Shown here in pieces: positions 60,805-64,000 of a stretch of 64,000 nt of DNA. Each line of letters opens with the position of its first letter. The stretch's first letter is position 1. The notes under the pieces were generated by a model. That model searched no databases and was not told where the DNA came from. It saw only the letters and a list, made by a program, of their open reading frames with translations. The stretch lies in assembly GCA_019925105.1 (NCBI GenBank), contig JAHGAU010000033.1, positions 248,001 through 312,000 of the forward strand. Reading direction: 5' to 3'. The position numbers and the translations under genes were made by a program. This DNA comes from Niebla homalea. Taxonomy: Eukaryota > Ascomycota > Lecanoromycetes > Lecanorales > Ramalinaceae.

Positions 60805-60868
60805 CTTAGGGGAATTCATATAGTTTTAAACGCGGTATCAACGGGTAGTTAACATGGCTTATTATTGA

Positions 60869-60960
60869 AAGATACGTTAAAGTGAATTTGAATTAAAAGT
60901 GCCGTTAACTCGGCGTCAACTCGGCGTCAACTCGGCGTTAACTCGGCGTCAAAGTGACTT
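60869..60960 (+). repeat. Left long inverted repeat with 11 bp subrepeats
   Basis: GATACGTTAAAGTGAATTTG onward, then four tandem units of AACTCGGCGTC/T, ending AAAGTGACTT. The reverse complement of 62530-62669 matches it, with more units. Confidence 0.88.
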
Positions 60961-60984
60961 CAGAAAGACTTTACGAATACGTTC

Positions 60985-61004
60985 TTTTTTTTTTTTTTTT
61001 TTTT
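60985..61004 (+). repeat. Poly(T) run
   Basis: 20 consecutive T at the inner edge of the left inverted repeat. The length may be affected by sequencing slippage. Confidence 0.9.
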
Positions 61005-61009
61005 GGTAA

Positions 61010-61140
61010 TACCCTTACCGCACCTTCCCCTTCACCACCACCCTCACCTTTACCATTACCTGCACCCTCACCACCCTCACCTACATCACCATCACCCTCA
61101 CCATCACTATTACCCTCACCTGCACCCTTACCATCACCTG

Positions 61141-61185
<45 letters not shown>

Positions 61186-61486
61186 CACCCTCACACTTAC
61201 CCTCACTTGCACCCTCACTTACCACCCTTACCACCCTCACTTGCACCCTCACTTGTCACTTGCACTATCACCCTCGCCCTCACTCACCCTCACCTGCACT
61301 ACCACCTTTACCATCACCTGCATCATCACCCTCACCATTACCCTCACTTGCACCCTCACCTGCACCCTCACTTACCACCCTTACCACCCTTACCAATACC
61401 CTCACCTGCACCCTTACCACCACCCTCACCTGCACCCTCACCCTCACCTGCACCCTCACCCTCACCTGCACCCTCACCCTCACCTG

Positions 61487-61531
<45 letters not shown>

Positions 61532-62160
61532 CTGCACTACCACCCTTACCTTATCACCACCCTTACCTACCTTATTATCACCATTACCATCACCATCACC
61601 CTCACCTGTACCGTCACCTGCACCATCACCCTCACTATCACCCTCATCACCCTCATCACCCTCACCACCCTTATCAACTGCACCTTACCATTACCCTCAC
61701 TCTCACCCTCACTATCACCTGCACCATCACCTGCATTACCACCCTTACCTACCTCACCCTCACCATCACCTGCACCACCCTTACCATCACTTACATCATC
61801 ACCCTTACCCTCACCTGCATCATCACCTGCACCTTACCACCACCCTCACCTTACCACCACCCTCGCCTACCTCACCCTCACCATCACCCTTACTTTCACC
61901 CTCACCTGCACTACCAACCTCAAGTACCTCACACTCATCATCACCCTTACCTGCACCATCACCCTCACCATCACTTGCACCTGCACTACCACCCTCACCA
62001 CCCTCACCACCCTCACCACCCTCACCTGCACCATCACCTGCACTACCTACTGCACCCTCACCTACTGCACCCTCACCTACTGCACCCTCACCTACTGCAC
62101 CCTCACCTACTGCACCCTCACCTACTGCACCCTCACCTACTGCACCCTCACCTACTGCGA
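61010..62160 (+). repeat. C-rich CACCCTCACCTGC minisatellite
   Basis: About 1.15 kb built from CACCCTCAC-like words: CCCTCA hexamer runs (for example 61148-61190 and 61482-61530), CACCCTCACCTGC 12-18 bp composites (61425-61490), and a regular 15 bp array CTACTGCACCCTCAC at 62046-62158 (about 7.5 units). CA is abundant, the opposite of the rest of the window. Long frames are open on both strands only because the repeat lacks stop words; they are not treated as genes. Confidence 0.93.
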
Positions 62161-62309
62161 ACCCTTTACTAAGCCCTTCACCAGGCCCTTCACTATAATG
62201 CGACGCCCGATACCCGCATGCCCCTACCGCAACAGGCCGAAAAATACCGTGATTTGGATGGAGAACCTGAGAGGTAAGCAAGGCCCTTTACCTGCACCCT
62301 TACCCCACC
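62161..62309. other. Non-repetitive link inside the minisatellite insert
   Basis: About 150 bases, GC-balanced and not RIPed (for example ATGCGACGCCCGATACCCGC at 62198-62217). No gene recognised. It joins the two repeat blocks. Confidence 0.5.
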
Positions 62310-62434
62310 CTCAGCAAACCCTTTACTAAGCCCTTTACCAGGCCCTTTACCAAGCCCCTTGCGAAGCCCTTTACCAGCCCCTTTACCAGCCCCTTTACCA
62401 GCCCCTTTACCAGCCCCTTTATTAAGCCCTTTCA
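62310..62434 (+). repeat. 12 bp tandem repeat CCCTTTACCAGC
   Basis: About ten units, from degenerate (CCCTTTACTAAG, CCCTTTACCAGG) to nearly perfect (62368-62420). A different repeat family from the main minisatellite but in the same insert. Confidence 0.88.
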
Positions 62435-62529
62435 TAAATAAGTATATATTTAGATAGTAAAAAAAAAATAATAATACTTAAATACCATATATAAAACGTA
62501 TTATTATTATATTACTTAGTTTTTTTTTT
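62435..62529. other. AT-rich link with A9 and T10 runs
   Basis: Short AT-rich stretch between the repeat block and the right inverted repeat, including a run of A near 62460 and a run of T near 62520. Nothing else seen. Confidence 0.5.
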
Positions 62530-62669
62530 AAGTTACTTTAACGCGGAGTTGAAGTTAAGTTGAAGTCGAGTTAACGCCGAGTTAACGCCGAGTTAACGCC
62601 GAGTTGACGCCGAGTTAACGCCGAGTTGACGGCACTTTTAATTCAAATTCACTTTAACGTATCTTTTAA
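62530..62669 (-). repeat. Right long inverted repeat with 11 bp subrepeats
   Basis: The reverse complement of the left repeat, starting (read leftwards) AAAGATACGTTAAAGTGAAT, with six or seven GAGTTAACGCC/GAGTTGACGCC units. The outer 110 bases to 62780 hold related words (ACTTTAAC, GCGGAGTT) but no clear match to the left outer end. Confidence 0.88.
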
Positions 62670-62785
62670 AAAAAATTCACTTTAACTTTTAAGCGGAGTT
62701 CACGCCACTTGTATTTTGCAGCCACTTCAAGCGTTAACTTAACGTTGACGTAACGTTTTCCGCTTTATAGGATTCGGTAAGGTAC

Positions 62786-63058
62786 GGGTTATTCTTAACG
62801 AGGACATTAAACCCCGGGTTATACCCTTGCAAACTCACTAAGCCCCTAGATTATGCTTACGGGCCACTGAATCCGGGTCCGGCCTAGGAGGTTCGGATTT
62901 ACACCGGAGGTGATCTCCTTTAGGTAAGGAGCTCTCAACCCCTATTTACCTACCCAATTAGGTTTTAAGAGGACCTCCAGCCCGGGGGGGTAACTCCCCC
63001 CCGGAAACGTGGTTTATAGTCTGTGGGCTCGGGGACGAGCCCATAGGAGAGGGGATAC
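62786..63058 (+). other. TRIM-like internal region 2, right part
   Basis: Resumes the internal region (GGGTTATTCTTAACGAGG...) and ends with the GC-rich hairpins and the polypurine tract CATAGGAGAGGGGATAC. It is less RIPed than internal region 1. The tetraloop stem here reads TGGGCTCG/CGAGCCCA. Confidence 0.85.
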
Positions 63059-63236
63059 TGTTATGGCAGTACCTACCCTGGAGCAAGGGCTCCAGGGTAG
63101 GGCCTACCCCTGGGGGTGATCCCCCGGGTAGACTACCTTCTCATATATGGTAATAGCGGCTTACCCCTAAGCGCTATTACCTACCCCGGATAGCTACTTT
63201 TGTCCATGAGATGGCCGAGTGGTTATCACCCTGACA
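63059..63236 (+). repeat. TRIM-like LTR 3
   Basis: 178 bp, the cleanest copy (ends TTATCACCCTGACA), followed by the AATAT duplication at 63237-63241. Confidence 0.94.
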
Positions 63237-63241
63237 AATAT

Positions 63242-64000
63242 TATTAAGGGCCTTACCGTTTACTTTATCCTAACGACGGACAAGGACTATATAGTAAGAA
63301 AAGTAAATAGTTATAACTTAAGATTTTAATAAAGCTATTAATAATTTTATTAAAAGGCTAAATAATTATTAAAAGTATTATAGTAATACTTATCGATATT
63401 ATAATAAAAACTACTATATTCCCATAAGTGGTAACTTCCGGGGTAAATACTTCCTCGTTACTTAAATAATATTCGATTTATAAAGTAATAATCTCCGTAA
63501 TAATAATATTAATAATAACGGTAACCTTATACCACCCGATAATATTATAAAGCTTATTATAAAACGTAACCCTATTAATATTACTTTAACGCACCCTTTA
63601 ATTAAGGAACGATAAAAAGTTAAGTAAAAACGATAAGAAAATAAACGGATTATATAAAAGGAGAAGTATAAGTAAGCCCATTTATAACAAGAAGAAGAAT
63701 AAAATAAGCTTATAGATAACTATTTAAAGGCTTAATCGATATAAATAGATATAAATAATATATAATATACTTAACGGTTAATATAACAATCCATAATACC
63801 TTTAAAACCCGTATTACCGCCGCTCCCTTAACCTTAAAATCCACCTATTACATAGTTTACTACTTAAACGGCTCCCGCCCACTCTTAATCTCCGAATAGG
63901 TCTTTAGTAAATATTACCCAAATTTCTATAATTAAACTTAAGAGATTTAACCCTTTAATTAAACGATTTAAAGAGGAACTTATATAAAAGGCTTTTTAAT
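63242..64000. other. Unassigned decayed DNA, right part
   Basis: Continuation of the sequence at 59390 beyond the TRIM-like element. Joined across the insertion, one frame reads NKWICLIYTRFIN then IIKGLTVYFILTTDKDYIVRK, an open stretch of about 40 codons that I do not recognise. The rest is stop-rich and RIPed; 63780-63900 is C-richer. No family assigned; it could be a decayed transposon or a decayed gene. Confidence 0.4.

Larger units (their letters stand above)
60805..62780. mobile_element. Inverted-repeat insert carrying a C-rich minisatellite
   Basis: About 1.98 kb between two halves of the TRIM-like internal region; the uninterrupted site is at 59950 (AAATACGGGTTATTC). Near its ends are long inverted repeats (60869-60960 and 62530-62669) containing tandem 11 bp units. 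Between them lie a 20-T run, a 1.15 kb minisatellite and a 12 bp repeat array. Flanks AAGATAC (60798-60804) and AAGGTAC (62779-62785) may be a target duplication changed by one RIP step. There is no transposase. It could be a non-autonomous DNA transposon of MULE type, but the inverted repeats are not at the very ends, so this stays tentative. Confidence 0.6.
59391..63236 (+). mobile_element. TRIM-like non-coding LTR element with three LTRs
   Basis: Three 178 bp LTRs (59391, 60220, 63059) alternate with two 651-base-type internal regions, and a single perfect target duplication, AATAT (59386-59390 and 63237-63241), encloses the whole. A basic unit is about 1.0 kb (LTR-internal-LTR) with no coding capacity, which fits a terminal-repeat retrotransposon in miniature. 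The second internal region carries a large insert (60805-62780). It is mildly RIPed. Mobilisation by another element's proteins is inference. Which autonomous family it depends on is unknown; the Gypsy LTR also starts TGTTATGG, but the rest differs. Confidence 0.88.

Noticed and set aside
61010..61540. Possible telomere
   Set aside because: The unit is CCCTCA, not CCCTAA. It is interrupted, internal, enclosed by inverted repeats and flanked by transposon DNA on both sides.
60954..62198. Open frame of 414 codons, rich in Ser, Pro, Leu and Thr, and overlapping long frames on both strands
   Set aside because: It lies entirely in the CACCCTCACCTGC minisatellite. Several frames on both strands are open at once because the repeat contains no stop words. 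There is no domain, no codon signal, and the start lies in the inverted repeat.
61823..62435. Reverse-strand frames reading as Gly-Glu or Gly-Lys repeats
   Set aside because: Direct translation of the 15 bp and 12 bp tandem repeats on the other strand. No independent support.
60869..62669. CRISPR-like array from the 11, 12 and 15 bp tandem repeats
   Set aside because: The units are contiguous with no unique spacers, and the context is eukaryotic transposon DNA.

Overview
The window looks like a gene-empty, AT-rich transposon block from a filamentous ascomycete (Pezizomycotina). No host gene, rRNA, intact tRNA or CRISPR array is visible. The base composition fits repeat-induced point mutation (RIP): most of the 64 kb is almost free of CA and TG dinucleotides and full of TA, while CG, CC and GG survive. 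Protein signatures are recognisable but broken by stops every few codons, and catalytic Asp, Cys and Gly codons are changed by G-to-A or C-to-T steps (YVDD read as YINN, DTGCTNH-like read as NTNYTNC). Assignment to that fungal group is inference from RIP plus the element families.

Layout, using local names. 1-3195: Tad1-like LINE (Tad-1, +). 3196-5553: 3' part of Copia family A (CopA-1, +). 5554-11206: LINE Tad-2 (-). 11234-17007: LINE Tad-3 (+). A reverse-strand Copia family B element (CopB-1) is split over 11207-11233, 17008-17491, 23546-26026 and 33449-34127 by Tad-3, by a complete Copia B (CopB-2, 17492-23545) and by a complete chromodomain-bearing Ty3/Gypsy element (26027-33448). 34128-34910: 5' end of a reverse Copia A (CopA-2). 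34911-35059: LINE 3' tail (Tad-4). 35060-37315: Copia C fragment. 37316-37733: unassigned island. 37734-39551: Copia B 3' part (CopB-3) carrying a solo LTR at 38020-38196. 39552-40838 plus 52855-53024: Copia A (CopA-3), split by a complete Copia A (CopA-4, 40839-52849), itself split by a complete LINE (Tad-5, 42985-48780). 53025-58243: reverse Copia A (CopA-5). 58244-59390 and 63242-64000: unassigned decayed DNA. 59391-63236: a small non-coding LTR element (TRIM-like) with three LTRs, carrying an insert of about 2 kb with inverted repeats and a C-rich minisatellite.

Insertion order can be read because many insertions have exact target-site duplications (TSDs), and paralogous empty sites lie in the same window: CGTAA (Gypsy), AAGGC (CopB-2), ATAGC (CopA-4), TAATT (solo LTR), AATAT (three-LTR element), 13 bp (Tad-3) and 12 bp (Tad-5). 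The left half is best read as a nest about seven levels deep.

Three points stand out. The TRIM-like element has tRNA-style A-box and B-box motifs at its LTR/internal junction and unusually strong hairpins. The inverted-repeat minisatellite insert is almost untouched by RIP. RIP damage fades towards the outer ends of most elements, so LTR outer edges and LINE termini keep near-original sequence. Copia A and B both have a primer-binding site matching the anticodon arm of initiator tRNA-Met (half-tRNA priming, as in Drosophila copia). All boundaries and homologies were read by eye; no alignment or database search was run.
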